A DNA stretch of 64,000 bases, from contig NC_092236.1 in the NCBI RefSeq assembly GCF_036320965.1, forward strand, positions 18,328,018 to 18,392,017, read 5' to 3'. The notes below the pieces were generated by a model that made no database searches, was not told where the DNA came from, and saw only the letters and a program-made list of their open reading frames with translations. Made by a program: the position numbers and the translations under genes. Shown here piece by piece: positions 1-13,974 of the stretch (its first letter is position 1; every line of letters begins with the position of its first letter). Origin of the DNA: Panulirus ornatus (lineage: Eukaryota; Arthropoda; Malacostraca; Decapoda; Palinuridae).

Positions 1-21
1 CTACCCCACATCCTCAGTACT

Positions 22-150
22 GCTAGGCTCCAGCCCTCACGACTCCACCACCACGACTCTTGTTGCTCCAGCGATCACGACTGTACCACGACGACTCGTG
101 ATGCCCCAGCACTCACGAGTCTACGACGACTCTCTTGGTGCTGCTGAGTG
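22..150. repeat. degenerate ~39-bp minisatellite at window edge
   Basis: About three imperfect units, each with a GCTCCAGC-type start followed by CACGACTC-type blocks (GGCTCCAGCCCTCACGACTC, GCTCCAGCGATCACGACT, GCCCCAGCACTCACGAGT). The array probably continues to the left of the window. The minus-strand reading frame across it is a by-product of the repeat. Confidence 0.6.
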
Positions 151-2183
151 CCCTTCCAACACGCTCTTAATATTCCCGCACAAGACGAGTAACCATATAG
201 ACAAGAACCCAAAGAACGGGCTGTTAACCGGCAGAACCTGTAACTAACGCAAAAGTCTGCAGACTTCTGTGGGGCTACAGACACTCTGTTCTGGACGAGT
301 CACTGTTGCGACTGCTGTGTAATGTAGTCTGTGACAGACAAGAGACCTAGCGAATCTAACAGCCATAAAAACAACTCCCACACACCAACTTACAAGCCAA
401 GCACATCTCTGAAGCCACCGAGACATTTAAAAAGATTAAATCTTTCGTCAAAGGCACTCGCAAAAAAAATCTAAGATGTATCTTTCAACTTTAGGAACTT
501 GGACCCATTCCTATGCTGCTCTCAGATCACCCTCAAAAGTACTCTCCGTTATTCAGAAACATCATCAGAAACTGTCTGAGATTCCTGATGCAGCTCCAAC
601 AATTTCAAGACTTAGAGCCCTATGATTCTGTGCTCTAACGCCCGAAGCCACTGCAGCATCTTGGAAAATCTCTAAAGCCTGAAGGGAGTCCATTAAAAGC
701 TTTCTTCCTTTTTATTTCACAAAACCTTAAAAATGTGCGACTCTTATAAGGGTCTCAAAAAAGTCCGTCAATATCCTTTCAAGCCAGTACCTTCACCTGC
801 CTTCAAAGGATATTTTCAAGTTTAACACATATTTCCAACTATGCACAGAGCGAGTTACTATTAAGAAAAAAAAATTGGTTTTTCGTACTCCAGTTAGGAA
901 ACGGCTGGTTTAATCATGTCTCTTGTTCCACCCCAATCTCCCCGACAGACCAGGCAGTTCCAGCCTAATCCATCCAATGCCAAACTTTCAAAAGAAAGGA
1001 AGGAAACTCGGCCTCACAGAACTGCGTCCATTATCCCCCCCCCAAATGATACCAGTCGTGGGAGCAGCAAATTATACTCCATACATAATGCATTGGCGAA
1101 ACTACATTTCCATCCCTTCCCATCCACTCCCCACCCCTTTTCCCCCCCTTAACAACCACGGAGCAAGGTAGGGGATGTTAGTGATGTCGTCTGATTCTCC
1201 ACGACGCCTTAGTGCTGTGTCTTACAGGCTCATGGTCTCCCCCACCTTAATAGTCGAGAATAATATCAACGTTTGAGGATTCCTGCATATTCCTGCCTCT
1301 CCTCCCGATTAGCAAATTGTAGCTGCCGAGCCTTGCACTGCTGGGCAGTACAACCATAGACTGGTCCTCTGTTAGTTTCCCAGTGGTTGCTGTAAAGAAT
1401 TTCTTATAAGTGGAAGAAGGACCTCCCCCTGGATGAATATAAAGAGGGATTTGAAATTTACCTGGCTGTCCAAAAACACGAACAATGTGAAACTACTTTC
1501 ATCATTATTACCTTTCTGGAAAGATTCTACTGCTTGACCTTTTCAGTAGTAGTATTTTGAGGTGCTTGGCCTAGGAGATTTTTAAAAACATACATTCCAA
1601 CACAACCAACTTTCATTTACTTTCGTATATCTTTACAAATACTGGCATCTGGAAACCTCTCTCTCATATTCGAAAGTTCACCTCTTAACAATATCAAAAT
1701 ACTTTACACAGTTTGTCTTTTATTTTTTAAATTAAATATTCAGTTTCTAGCTCGCTGCTCTCATTGGAAAAGTATGTTAAGATGACACACAATATTACTT
1801 CACGATTATACATGAAAAGTATTCAGGTGACACCCTCCCCGACCTACTCAGTTATTTATCTTGTGTTCGTCTGTCTGTCATCTCACCCACTAACTTATGT
1901 ACGTCAACCAATACATCTCCCTCGCCCTCGTCTTAACTATCAACACTACACCTCCTTCCTTCATCTCTAACCCCCCACTATCCACCAAGATCCCACGATT
2001 CCCTCCTCTCTCACCATAATTACTCCATCCATCAGATTTCTACAACGATTCCATCACTTTCCTCTACTTTCACCCAACCCGTCCCGTACTCATCAACCTC
2101 ATTACCCAGCCCCTACCTGATCTCATCTCCTGCACACCAAACATATGTCTCCCATTTACCAGAACCTCGCCAGACGTGCTCCG

Positions 2184-2184
<1 letters not shown>
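151..2184. other. spacer without recognisable gene
   Basis: Mixed-composition sequence, becoming pyrimidine-rich after about 1.8 kb. Only short chance reading frames are present. I see no splice-flanked exon, RNA gene or mobile element. Confidence 0.5.

Positions 2185-2240
<56 letters not shown>
2185..2240. repeat. (AC)28 microsatellite
   Basis: Uninterrupted AC dinucleotide run. Confidence 0.97.
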
Positions 2241-2243
<3 letters not shown>

Positions 2244-3334
2244 TACACAGTCGCTGATATATCCAAATATACATATATACTTCTCAACGTGGGATTGGAG
2301 GGTATGGTTATGACAATATGATCAAGAGGCAGTACTCTCGAACACATGCCTCCCCACGACCTAACATCAGCTACACTAAACAACTTCCTCAGGCGGGCCA
2401 TAAACATACATCTTTCATACACCTTCTTAACCCTAACCCCAGCCATGTATCCTCCCTACCCTTCCCCGGTTGGAACTCCCTTCTCCCCCAAGGGGAGATA
2501 AAATGTTCCGTACATCATTCGCTGCTCTTAGTCTGAAGAAGCAACAATGTGAACCTGATATACTAATCTTTAGTCCTCTACCCCCAAACTCCGTTAATCG
2601 TCATGATCATGTCTTTCTCAAAAGTACGGAACGTCATTTTCTCACTGATCACGTATTGACAATTTCCACTGCTTGCAACAACAGTAGACCCTTCCCCCAG
2701 GCGTCATTCTACCACTATATAAAAAAAAAACACATAAGACGACGAACCAAACCTACTGAGTATTCAGTGACCCATCTATCCACTGCAAGAACGTAAGGTC
2801 AATCCCTTCACCCCTGGCGTCCTATCCGAGAACACCCATACCTCCTCCCTTCCATCTGGTTACCTTCAGGTATCCTCCCCTCCCGAGACTACCACCCACG
2901 ATCCTTCATCCCTCACCCTCCCTCCTCGGACCATCTACAAGCACCCCACTCCCTCCCCCATTTCGAACCTCCCTCCCCCCCACCCCCCCCGGCAGTCCTG
3001 TGACCAATTACAGACCCATCTGGCCTCTAAACTAACCCCCTCCAGAAGGCCAGGCCCTGGGCAAGCCCTATCCCTACTACCCCTAACTTCCTGTTGTCTA
3101 CCCGAAGGTCAGGTACTCGACTCCTTCACCTCCAACTCCCGCTGGGCCTCCAGCCCAACTCCCACAAGACCTCCAATCTCATCCTAATCCCTCTCCCGCC
3201 CACCGGCTTGCAAGCCTGAGAACCTAACCTTGCTGCTTGGAATTCCGGGGAAATAATAAAAGAAAAGCATTTGTATTCAGTGTAGGTACCTTGAAGGTAC
3301 ACCATCCCTGGGGAAAAAAAAAAAAAAAAATCGG
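2241..3334. other. pyrimidine-rich spacer
   Basis: C and T dominate, with many CCCTCC and CCCACC runs and an A17 run at 3314-3330. No gene or named element is seen. Confidence 0.5.

Positions 3335-3876
<542 letters not shown>

Positions 3877-3906
<30 letters not shown>
3877..3906. repeat. (AT)15 tail of SINE copy 1
   Basis: AT run directly following the A-rich 3' end of the SINE-like copy. Confidence 0.9.
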
Positions 3907-3908
<2 letters not shown>

Positions 3909-4175
3909 CCCAAAAACTGGTTGTCTATTTCACTATGTAGAAACTGGTGTTTAATTTACTGTATCCAGAAACTGAAAGGGTCTGTTTCACTGTACTTAAA
4001 GTGATCATGGGTTTCCCTGTATCAAGATACTGATTGCATGTGTGGCACAGTAACCACATATTTAGTTGTACCCATTTCACTGTATTCAGGACTTTGCTCG
4101 TGTCCAACTCACGGTATCTGATCCTCATGCTAAGCCTACTTGTCTACAATCAAAATTTCCGTCCCATGTGTATTT
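3907..4175. repeat. degenerate minisatellite, right half
   Basis: Units with CACTATGTAGAAACTGG, ACTGTATCCAGAAACTG, CCTGTATCAAGATACTG and CACTGTATTCAGGAC, spaced roughly 25-60 bp. They match the motif left of the SINE insertion. Confidence 0.45.
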
Positions 4176-4559
4176 CACTGCTTCACTGCGTATTGAATCC
4201 GTGATCTTAAGTCTCGCCCCAACGTTATCATCATCACTCCCTCCTTCAAAGTACTCCTCTCTCCCAGAACCACACTTCCCAGCAGTGGTGGTTCCCTGAG
4301 AGACAATGCATCTATCAATGAAAAATGTATAAACTCCACTTAGTCAAGAGATCACCAATCACGAAAAAGGACGGTAAACTAATCCCATATCGTCTCCTCA
4401 TTAATATGTATGTATGATCTTAGGTGTCCACAATGTAAACACAACGCCATCATGGTTCTCTCACCGGTAGAAAATCTCTCACTCCAGCTGGAGTTGCACA
4501 TGATGGGGAGGGAGCTGAATAAGAGGGTGGTGAGCTAAGGCAAAGGATGGGAGAGAAGG

Positions 4560-4623
<64 letters not shown>

Positions 4624-6276
4624 GGTGAGGGGAAGTCTGGCATGCAATGGAGTACCTAAGACGAGCCCTTGCCGTGGTATCAGAGCTACCATGTGGCGCT
4701 GACCGGTCTGGAGGGAGAAGAGGAGGGCAGAGCAAGGGTGTGGTAGGCTGGGCAAAGTGCGAGGCAAAATGCCACACTAGTGTGAGATGACCCACAGCAA
4801 TCCTCCTCCGCCAAGTGCGATTCTCAATCTTCCTTATGGACATCAAATTCAGATGAATCTCTGTGTGGGGGAGGGGGGGAGGGGGGTTAACAAGCGAGGC
4901 GGACGTATGGAACAAACTGACAAGTTAATTCATATACACCAAAGAGGACGGGAAGTTTCAAACACAGATTTGATGTACGCAAGACCATATGTAGGCAGTA
5001 GGTACTGTCTCGTATATATACCTGTAGGCCTTCTGTCGTTTCATGTATTGTTATCCTTGTAAACGCTGTACATACACATGCTTACATACTAGCACTGTAT
5101 GTAAGCATAGGTACTGTATCTATGTAATGCTAGGTATATATTTGTATTCATAGACTGCTAGGTATATATATATACATATATATATTTGCATTTACGTACT
5201 GCAAGGAAATTCTGAATACCTGTGAATTTTTCGTCTTCAAGTCGTACATTAATATTCTATTATCCACTCACCCTTCGGTAAAAGGGGGGCGTAAAAACAG
5301 ATAAACAGAATCAAAGGGATCCCACCCGCTCCCTCAACGGTAAATCCCCTCCACTGCCTCCCCCATTTCAACTCAAGGCTCAGGCCCCCCTCCCAACCAA
5401 ACTCCCTAGCTCCCCTATTCTTTAATACAGCCCCCCTGCCTCTGCTCTCCCCCTTCCTTTAATTCCCCTACCCCAGCGCCTGATACCCACCTTGCTACCT
5501 TCCCCCCCCTCCACCCTACATTACCACCACCCCCTGTTTAGACATCCCTATCCCCCCCCTAAACCCCTCAACAGCTGGAGACCTCGGCAGCAGCTGATTG
5601 CCTCGGGCATCGCACGAACAAAACCGATTCCCGAGAATTTATATTCGCGCCTGGGAAGGCTTTTAATACCGTTCTAATCTTTCTGCTTATCCAGTTGCAT
5701 TATTTCCATACTCTTTTGCTTCTATCAGTCACGTACGGAGAGAGGAAGTGAGAGAGGGGTTCTCAGCAAGTTAAAGTTAGGGAGAAAAAGAGAGAGAGAG
5801 AGGGGAGAGATATAGGCCGTTCGCTGCAGATTTTCAGCAGGGGTCCAACCAGCTCGAGAATTCGGCCGTGGGTAAGCTAGCCTACTTCCTCCCCCTTTCA
5901 GTTACGTTCCTTCGTTGCCTCTTCATCCTAACCTTCTCCTCTTCTTTTTACCTCTCCTCCTCTTCCACTACCCCACACTTCAACAATAGCCCCCTCACAC
6001 CCCGTAACCCATAACACACCACCACTCGAACATAAAGATTCCCGGAACACAACGGCTTCTTATGGCGAAGTTTCGGGCCACCTCCCAGGAGTCGCACTGG
6101 TCAGCAGAGGCACAATATCAAGGTCAACGGCGAGTCAGGAAATTCTCCGTACGCTGGCATGAAATCTGAGGCTTAAGATCAATAGGCAGATACCAGGTAA
6201 GGTGCATGACGCCATAGATTTAGCCCCGTTACATAAGATGGCACGACTCAAGAATAGTCGTACGAAATTTCCAGAA
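4176..6276. other. spacer with one (GA)29 tract
   Basis: A perfect (GA)n lies at 4564-4621 and short AT-rich runs at 5160-5190. The interval 5280-5580 is C-rich. A good consensus splice donor (CCAG then GTAAGG) occurs near 6197, but the frames upstream are closed by stops, so no exon is called. Confidence 0.5.
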
Positions 6277-6412
6277 AGACGGTACGACGACCCCCTGAGC
6301 ACGATGGCGTGGTCGTTGCTCCGACCCTTGGAGTAAGGTTGAACGTCAGGCCATCATACCCCATAGGTCCCAACTTCCGTGCTCAAGGGTCGTACCGCCA
6401 TGCTCGAGAGGT
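6277..6412. repeat. dispersed GTCGTAC/CTTGAG inverted-repeat element, copy 1
   Basis: Left arm ACGGTACGACGACCCCCTGA with GCACGATGG (about 6279-6307). Right arm CCGTGCTCAAGGGTCGTACC with GCC (6377-6399) is its imperfect reverse complement. The centre (GGCGTGGTC...CCGACCCTTGGAG...GGCCATCATACC) is matched by the copy at 45.1 kb. Related copies occur at 14.6 and 50.4 kb. Confidence 0.6.
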
Positions 6413-7784
6413 TACGAACCAAGCCTATACAAGGTTATCTGCATTAGGCAGACTCTGACCACCCATGCCCACAACTTGCAACAATGGCCTTGGTGGTCGG
6501 GTTCAGGACAATGACCAATGAACATAACCGGCTGTAGAAAAAAACATAAATCAAAGCTCTGTGGCCTGAAGGAAATGCCAGCCCCTTAACTTCGAGAGAG
6601 ACTAAACCTACGAGGAAATTCCAGGCCTGAACTAACTACCTGGTCGGTAAACATCACCTTCAACAACTGGTATATGGCGGCACTAGACCTACTATATAGA
6701 TGTCAGCAGCATCCACAGACACATAAGCATGTGGCGGACCTTAGGCCATCTCACTAGGCCTTACCCTACCCACGACCATCGTTGTCTTGATCTCTGTAAT
6801 ACAGAACACCAGGTCTCCTCCTCCTCTTCCTCTCCTCCACTGAAATTATGCAACACTGGCAAACAACCTCTCCTTCTATATCTCCTCAATTCCCTCTCTT
6901 TACCTCCTATGGACCCCCTCCCCAGTCATTCTCCTCCCTTCTTCCTCCCTTCCTGCAACTCAAAAATATCCCCACTCCTTCCTTGATTTTCATGCCTCCC
7001 ACTTTTTTCTCTCTCGTCTTTAATTTCCAAGCATGACCCATTTCTCTTATCCTCACCTCTCTCACGCTACTCATTCCTTCCTATCTCGTCCTTCCATGCT
7101 TCCAACGTACTGAACATTCTTTGAATGTCCCCTTACATCTTACATTTCATTTCCCTTCTCTTTATTACTCGCTTATTCTCAGCTCTCTTACCTTAATCAT
7201 CTCTCTCTCTCTCTCTCTCTCTCTTTCTAATACTGATTCTCTGATTCCCCCTTACCTATTTCTCTTGGATCCTCCTCTCCACATTATACAACTTTTCAGA
7301 AATCTTTCCACGCCTTCTCTGCCTCTTACTTCTACCCCCCCCCCACCCACCCTAACCTTTCCCATCTATCCCCAACCTCTAGCCCCCTTTCTCCCCCGTT
7401 CCCAGCCAACTTGGGCGACGAATTTGACAAACAAGGGGTCAGGGAAGGATGAAAGGGGGGAGGGGGAGAAGTTCTCAGGTCACCAGACCTGCCCAGGCTA
7501 GATTGGAATTTAAGAGGAAGGGAGGGAGGAGGGGGGAGAGGGCTGGGTGGGTGGGTGGGTCGTAGTTCAAACACTGGCCGGGGACTGTGCCCTTAAATTT
7601 CCTCAGCACTCGAGCGAAACTTCGTCAGCACCACTAAAACCCTGTCGCCACTCCGTGGAAAACAGTAGTTTCAAGATCCTTCCAACATTCGTGATGTTCG
7701 TCAGGGGTTCCAAAGAGGGTCGACATTTCGCCAGCTCATACTTCACGTGGGAAACACAAGACCCATGGTGTAACCCCCCCCCCC
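6413..7784. other. spacer with short (CT)n
   Basis: Pyrimidine-rich after 6.8 kb. A (CT)13 run lies at 7198-7224 and a C-run at 7779-7790. No gene is recognised. Confidence 0.45.
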
Positions 7785-8125
7785 CTCTCCATCATGCGGG
7801 AAACACAGACTCATGTAGTTCTCTATTTTCCCATCATTCAGCAAACAATGACTAGTGCAGTTCCTTTCTCGTCAGTCATGACACACACAATGCTGTAGTT
7901 ACCCTCTTGTATCATGTAGGAAACAGCCTACTCTTGCTACCTTTCTCCATCATGTAGGAAACAGACTACTGTAGCTACCTTCCCCATCATGTAGGAAACA
8001 GACTACTGTAGCTACCTTCCCCATCATGTAGGAAACAGACTACTGTAGCTACCTTCCCCCATCACGTAGGAAGCAGACCTCTGGAGCCTCGTACGTTCCC
8101 CCAAACATGTAGGAAACACAGACAG
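7785..8125. repeat. 37-bp minisatellite
   Basis: Near-identical 37-bp units (GTAGCTACCTTCCCCATCAT then GTAGGAAACAGACTACT) lie at about 7935-8050. Increasingly diverged units at both sides keep the ATCATG-GGAAACA core. Confidence 0.85.
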
Positions 8126-8330
8126 CTTTAGCTCCCCTATGCCAATCCTTCGTCCATGTACCATAAAGCCGGAAATCTTAAAAGGCTGTAGCATGCCTCG
8201 CACCTACCCACCCTCTGGGGACTGCAGCCAAGAATCATCCCAACATTTACACTTCCGGGACAGAAAAGCCATTTATTCAAATTCCAAAAAGAATTTGAAC
8301 ATTAATCCCGCTCATCAGTAATTCATGACA

Positions 8331-8332
<2 letters not shown>

Positions 8333-8389
<57 letters not shown>
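8333..8389. repeat. (AT)28 microsatellite
   Basis: Uninterrupted AT run. Confidence 0.97.
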
Positions 8390-8391
<2 letters not shown>

Positions 8392-8714
8392 GAAAAAAAA
8401 TAATTATAATTCATTGCTTCACTTTAGTTTGTATATTTTATCATCTACTTCATACACAATTTACTGTAACATATTCAGAAAGCCAGGCAGCACCACTTCG
8501 AGAGACGCAACACGAAAATAAATATTCAAATGAACAGAATATTCTTTTTTAAAACATTTCCATATTATTCTCCTCAGTTCGAGGACTTTTATGTATCCAT
8601 TATGTATCCATTTCCAGACATGAGGATTTCACGTATATAAAATTCATCCTTTCCAAGCACAACGTATAATCCAGAATCATATTTGACCTACTCCCCAGTT
8701 TTCTCAGGGGTTCT

Positions 8715-9015
8715 AAGTCGCTCCTCAGCGTAGTCAAGAGAGATGTGACTTCTCTCAGCGTGGTCAGCAGAGACGTGTCTTCGCTCAGCGTCGTCAGGAG
8801 AGATGCATCTTCTCTCAGCTTCGTCAGGAGGGATGTGTCCTCACTCAGCGTCGTCAGGAGGGAGGTATCCTCACAAGCGCCGTCAGGGGAGACGTGTCCT
8901 CACTCAGCGTCCTCAGGAGAGACGTGTCCTCACTCAAGCGCCATCAGGAGAGACGTGTCCTCACTCACCGCCGTCAGATGAGAAAAGTCCTAACTTAGCG
9001 TCGTCAGGAGAGACC
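8715..9015. repeat. 30-bp minisatellite, ten units
   Basis: Units of 29-31 bp with consensus GTCAGGAGAGACGTGTCCTC plus ACTCAGCGTC. Because 30 is divisible by three, one plus-strand frame reads as 10-residue repeats (LSVVRRDVSS). Two units differ in length (29 and 31 bp) and shift that frame, so I treat it as non-coding. Confidence 0.85.
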
Positions 9016-9612
9016 CGAGTCACTACTCGGGACGACATCCTGCTGGCCATAACTCCTTCAGCATGATGATACGACACTTCTGCATGACGGTGCGGCCCTC
9101 GGGCATGACAGTCAGGGTATGTTGACCCCTGAAGTTCAGGTCAGAGACCAGCTCATCATCGTCATGAATATAGTGTGGGCAAGAAACATAGTTATAATCA
9201 CAACCAGATCATTACCCTCCCAAGGAGCGCTTTCCTTCTCACTCACATCACACTACCGTCTCAAAACCAGTCCATGGCACTTTCACGATAAACCCATCCA
9301 ATCAGGGTACACACGTCTCCCTTCGTGTAGGTAAACGAATACTGGCCTAAATAAAAATCACTCTCTCCTTTACGGTGAGGCCACATCAAGCATCCAAACC
9401 AGTAGTATCTAATTCCATAAATCCTGACCCAACATATGGACCACACCGTGAAAAAGAGGATGAGAGTTCTTAAGTCTATTTCATTAAACGCCAGGAAAAG
9501 AAATATATTATACATAAGACTGCGAGGGAGAGCAGTAGGTATGCAGATGAAGGTAATCTATGCCCCATGTGAATCAGCTTAGTCACCTGGAAGTTCTAAT
9601 CTCCTCCACATG

Positions 9613-9613
<1 letters not shown>
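9016..9613. other. spacer without recognisable gene
   Basis: Unique-looking sequence with only short chance reading frames. Confidence 0.4.
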
Positions 9614-10574
<961 letters not shown>

Positions 10575-10835
10575 ACGGGTCGTCCGCCTCAGCCATAACC
10601 TTCCTCGAACATGCGTCGTCCACCGGCCAGCCACCAAACACCCCTCAACCCCTCCACAGCACGGGTCATCCACCAGCTAACCACCACCTCCCTCTCAGCA
10701 CAGGTCGTCCACCGTCTGACCACGGGTCGTCCGCCAGCCACCACTGCCCCGTATCTAACATGGGTCGTCCGCCGGTCAGCCACTACCTCCCTTCCCAGCG
10801 AGGGTCGTTCGCCGGCCAACACCCACGACCATTAA
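10575..10835. repeat. degenerate GGGTCGTCCGCC minisatellite
   Basis: At least seven copies of a G(G/C)GTCGTCC(G/A)CC block followed by AGCCAC or AACCAC, at irregular spacing of roughly 15-50 bp. The proline/serine-rich frame running from 10457 to 11035 is produced by this repeat and the C-rich flank. Confidence 0.6.
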
Positions 10836-11069
10836 TCTTCAACTCCTCTCGCCAGCCAGTGTCGTACTGCCCACAACCCACCTATAACCTCCCTCCCCCC
10901 AGCTTCCTCTCCCACCATCAACCCACACAACACCATCCCAACCGCCCTCGTCAACCCAAATCAATCAGTTTCCCCAACTTTTCGCTTAACAGCCGAACCC
11001 TCGACTCCCCTCCTGTCGGACCCGCGCCACTGTAATCGCTACTAAATGTCAACAGCCCCTTCTCTACCC

Positions 11070-11166
11070 CTCCCCATAACACCCTACCCCTCCCTAGGCA
11101 GTATCCCCCCCTCCCCATAACACCCTACCCCTCCCTAGACAGTATCCCCCCCTCCCCATAACACCC
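11070..11166. repeat. 41-bp tandem repeat, 2.4 units
   Basis: CTCCCCATAACACCC recurs at 11070, 11111 and 11152, exactly 41 bp apart. The intervening sequence (CTAGRCAGTATCCCCCC) is nearly identical. Confidence 0.9.
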
Positions 11167-12063
11167 TCTATTCTCCTTCAGCTAATTAACTACGACCGTC
11201 TGGACTATACCGGAGTCAGGGGGGAGTTCTGCCTCTCCTCCCACATCATGTCCCCACATCCTCTCCTCACTCTGACCCAACCGGAATCATCCACTTCCAT
11301 CCACCTTACGAAGGGATGACTTCAACCAGAATCCCTCCAGGCAACTCATTCACCTCCACCTATACGATCCACCCAACCTACAGCCTTTACGAAACTATCA
11401 TTTCGTTACTTCCGCTTTTCCCTCTCCCCTCCACCAGCTCCTCTTCCTTCTCCTTCGCTGCCCCTTCCCGAGTCAAAATTCTATTCTCGTCGTCCGTTTC
11501 TGTCTTTGAATAACGCAATCCAAAGTGTCTCTCTAGCTCATGATCTTCCTCCTGTGGCAAACCCCAGCCCCGACCTATCCCAGTTCGTCCTCTTTAACCT
11601 CTCCCTTAACCACACCAAACCTTCCTTCAACCTCTCTTATTCCATCTCTCTTTCCCCTCTTCAATCGCAATCCCAACCGTTCCTCCATACGATCTACCCC
11701 AACCACATCATCAGCTTTTCCAAGTCACCCCATCCTATCCCTTCCTCCAACCAAATATTCTAACCTCACTCTTCCCTTTTCACGTAACCACATCCTTCCC
11801 ACATCACCCCATCCCACCCCTTCCTTCCACCCATCTAACCTCACCCAAACCCATCCTGTCTACCGCCCCGCCCCGCCCGTGTACTCCACCCACATGGATG
11901 TGAGTGCAGCCCCCACATTATGCCGCGGTGGGCGGAGTAATGAGGCCTATGCGTTGGTAGGAGGGTGGGGAGGTGACACACTCTACTCTACTCTACTCTG
12001 GCCACCACTAAACACGAAGCAACCACGAAAAAAAAAACAATAAGGAGGAAAACCTAGAACAGG

Positions 12064-12065
<2 letters not shown>
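11167..12065. other. pyrimidine-rich spacer
   Basis: C, T and A dominate on the plus strand. Open frames here are proline/serine-rich and reflect composition. No gene is called. Confidence 0.4.

Positions 12066-12114
<49 letters not shown>
12066..12114. repeat. (GA)24 microsatellite
   Basis: Uninterrupted GA run. Confidence 0.95.
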
Positions 12115-12118
<4 letters not shown>

Positions 12119-12873
12119 TCACCCACATGTATCCATTCCCCTCACCCTCCGATGGACGCGAGTCGTCATCCAACGAGTTGCATGACAGTCCTTCGTAAAC
12201 TATCCATCCAAGAGTTAATGTAACACCCCGAGAGAGAGAAAAAGAAAGCATATTTGGCGAGGCCGTATCACTGTGAGTACAGTTTTACTTATATTCTAAA
12301 AATATCTATCATTCAGTGAGGGTATGAGTGAAAGGCACATATATCTAAGGTGTAGGGGGAGGCACGTACACGGCGCACAGTGGGTACAGTACGTGGGCAT
12401 AGGAGGGTGACAGGAGAGCCCGAGTGGGGCCCAGGGAGCCAAAAGGGAACCCCCCCCCCCCCTTCCCGCCAAAGAGGAAGGCAGGTCGAGCATACATCAA
12501 TTATATGATGTATAATTACAGGGTAGTTAGTGATGATAACTGGAACATAGGTATTAAACAGTGCCGTCAAAAAAAACAAACTCATTTTCCTGCTACTGGA
12601 AGTAGCTTAGCCTTCAGGAAGGTGCTGGTAACACATGTACATACACACAGTCACCCTATCCACATATCTATCACTAGAAGATTGTTGGAGGCATCTATCC
12701 ACGGCAATCCCCCGATCCCAACCCTACCAACCTAATGCTACAAGGCAAAACAAAGCTCTGAGCACAAACTCTAAGTGCAATGACACATAAAGCATCAACT
12801 CACACAAGGCTGTCCAGCGCCCATATTGTTTCGCCCAAGTTTAGAACTTACGGAGTGGTAAATAATTATTATC

Positions 12874-12874
<1 letters not shown>
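12115..12874. other. spacer without recognisable gene
   Basis: Contains a short C-run (about 12451-12462). Only short chance reading frames are seen. Confidence 0.4.
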
Positions 12875-12950
<76 letters not shown>

Positions 12951-12986
12951 ACGTCAGGTTAATAGGGCATGGACTGGCAAATAGAA

Positions 12987-13061
<75 letters not shown>
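12875..13061. repeat. twin (CT)n microsatellites
   Basis: Two (CT)n tracts, 12875-12947 and 12993-13061, lie in the same orientation and are separated by a 45-bp unique stretch. An A-run follows at 13076-13089. Confidence 0.97.
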
Positions 13062-13066
<5 letters not shown>

Positions 13067-13404
13067 CGAACGACAAAAAAAAAAAAAAACCCAGGAGAGG
13101 ATAAAAACTTCGACTAGAACAAAGGAGTCCTTAAAAGAAAACAATATAATCCAAGTCAACAAAGTCACTAGAACAGAATGAAGCAAAACATAATAAAAAG
13201 ATGGGCAGGTTAAACAAAAAACAAAGAAACCTTCCTTCCAAACAGAACTGTCGAACAGCGAAACAAATTATCGTTAAACACTTGTGAGTGCAAAGACTTT
13301 AAATACCGACAAAAACAGGTTGGACAAACAAATATTTCATCAGTTAGGTTATTTATTGCATGAAAAGACAGCAGTGACTGACATCACACACAGACACACA
13401 GACA

Positions 13405-13492
13405 GACAGACACACACACACACACACACACTATTCATCACTTAATGCTCAATTGATTATCACTCAGTCACACACACACACGCGCGCGCGCA
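13405..13492. repeat. AC-rich and (CA)(CG) alternating runs
   Basis: An ACAGACAGAC/(AC)n run lies at about 13388-13431, and CACACACACA followed by CGCGCGCGCG at about 13471-13491. The second is a pure alternating purine-pyrimidine stretch. Confidence 0.8.
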
Positions 13493-13591
13493 AATCTATC
13501 ACTTAAAATTTCATATAATTATCACTACGTACACGATGTATAAACCATAGTATATTATCAATAAACCTTTTTATATATCTGCCACTCTCAC

Positions 13592-13800
13592 CATGTAGAT
13601 GTACCTCACTCATGTGCTTGTCCAAAGCGTGTAACTATCCAAGCCTAAACTTGATCTTAAGCTCTTTTATAATCTGTTAACTAGCAACTATTATGACCTC
13701 CCGCTTCTGTAATATCTGTAATACCTCAGCTCTGTACTTTCAGCCGACTAGCTGCATAAACTCAGCAAACCGTTCTTATTTAACTTATTTATTGATTTAT
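13592..13800 (+). mobile_element. dispersed element of unknown class, copy A
   Basis: Homologous to 40697-40885. Shared blocks in the same order are ATGTAGMT, CATG-GCTT-TCCAAAGCGT, CTTGA-CTTAAGCTCTTT, TTATGACCTCCC, TTCTGTAAT, TTTCAG-CGA and AAACCGTTC. Both end in a TTAT/CTAT tetranucleotide-like tail, as many non-LTR retroelements do. A weaker match extends upstream to about 13440. No ORF. The orientation is inferred from the tail. Confidence 0.55.
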
Positions 13801-13817
13801 TAATCATTTACAAACGC

Positions 13818-13829
13818 ACATACATACAT

Positions 13830-13861
<32 letters not shown>
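13818..13861. repeat. (CATA)n and (CA)n
   Basis: About eight CATA units run into about seven CA units. Confidence 0.9.
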
Positions 13862-13974
13862 CGTCTCCGGGTTGAATTGCAATCAACGGGTTGATTCATC
13901 TTGGACTACTGCATAGGGAACCTTCATTTTTTTTCCCAGTCACAACCTATATGTGGTGATAACGCAAAATGAGG

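Noticed and set aside
6060..6200. Exon ending at the good donor CCAG|GTAAGG near 6197
   Set aside because: The best-phased upstream frame is closed by a stop within about 30 bases and no acceptor or promoter was found.
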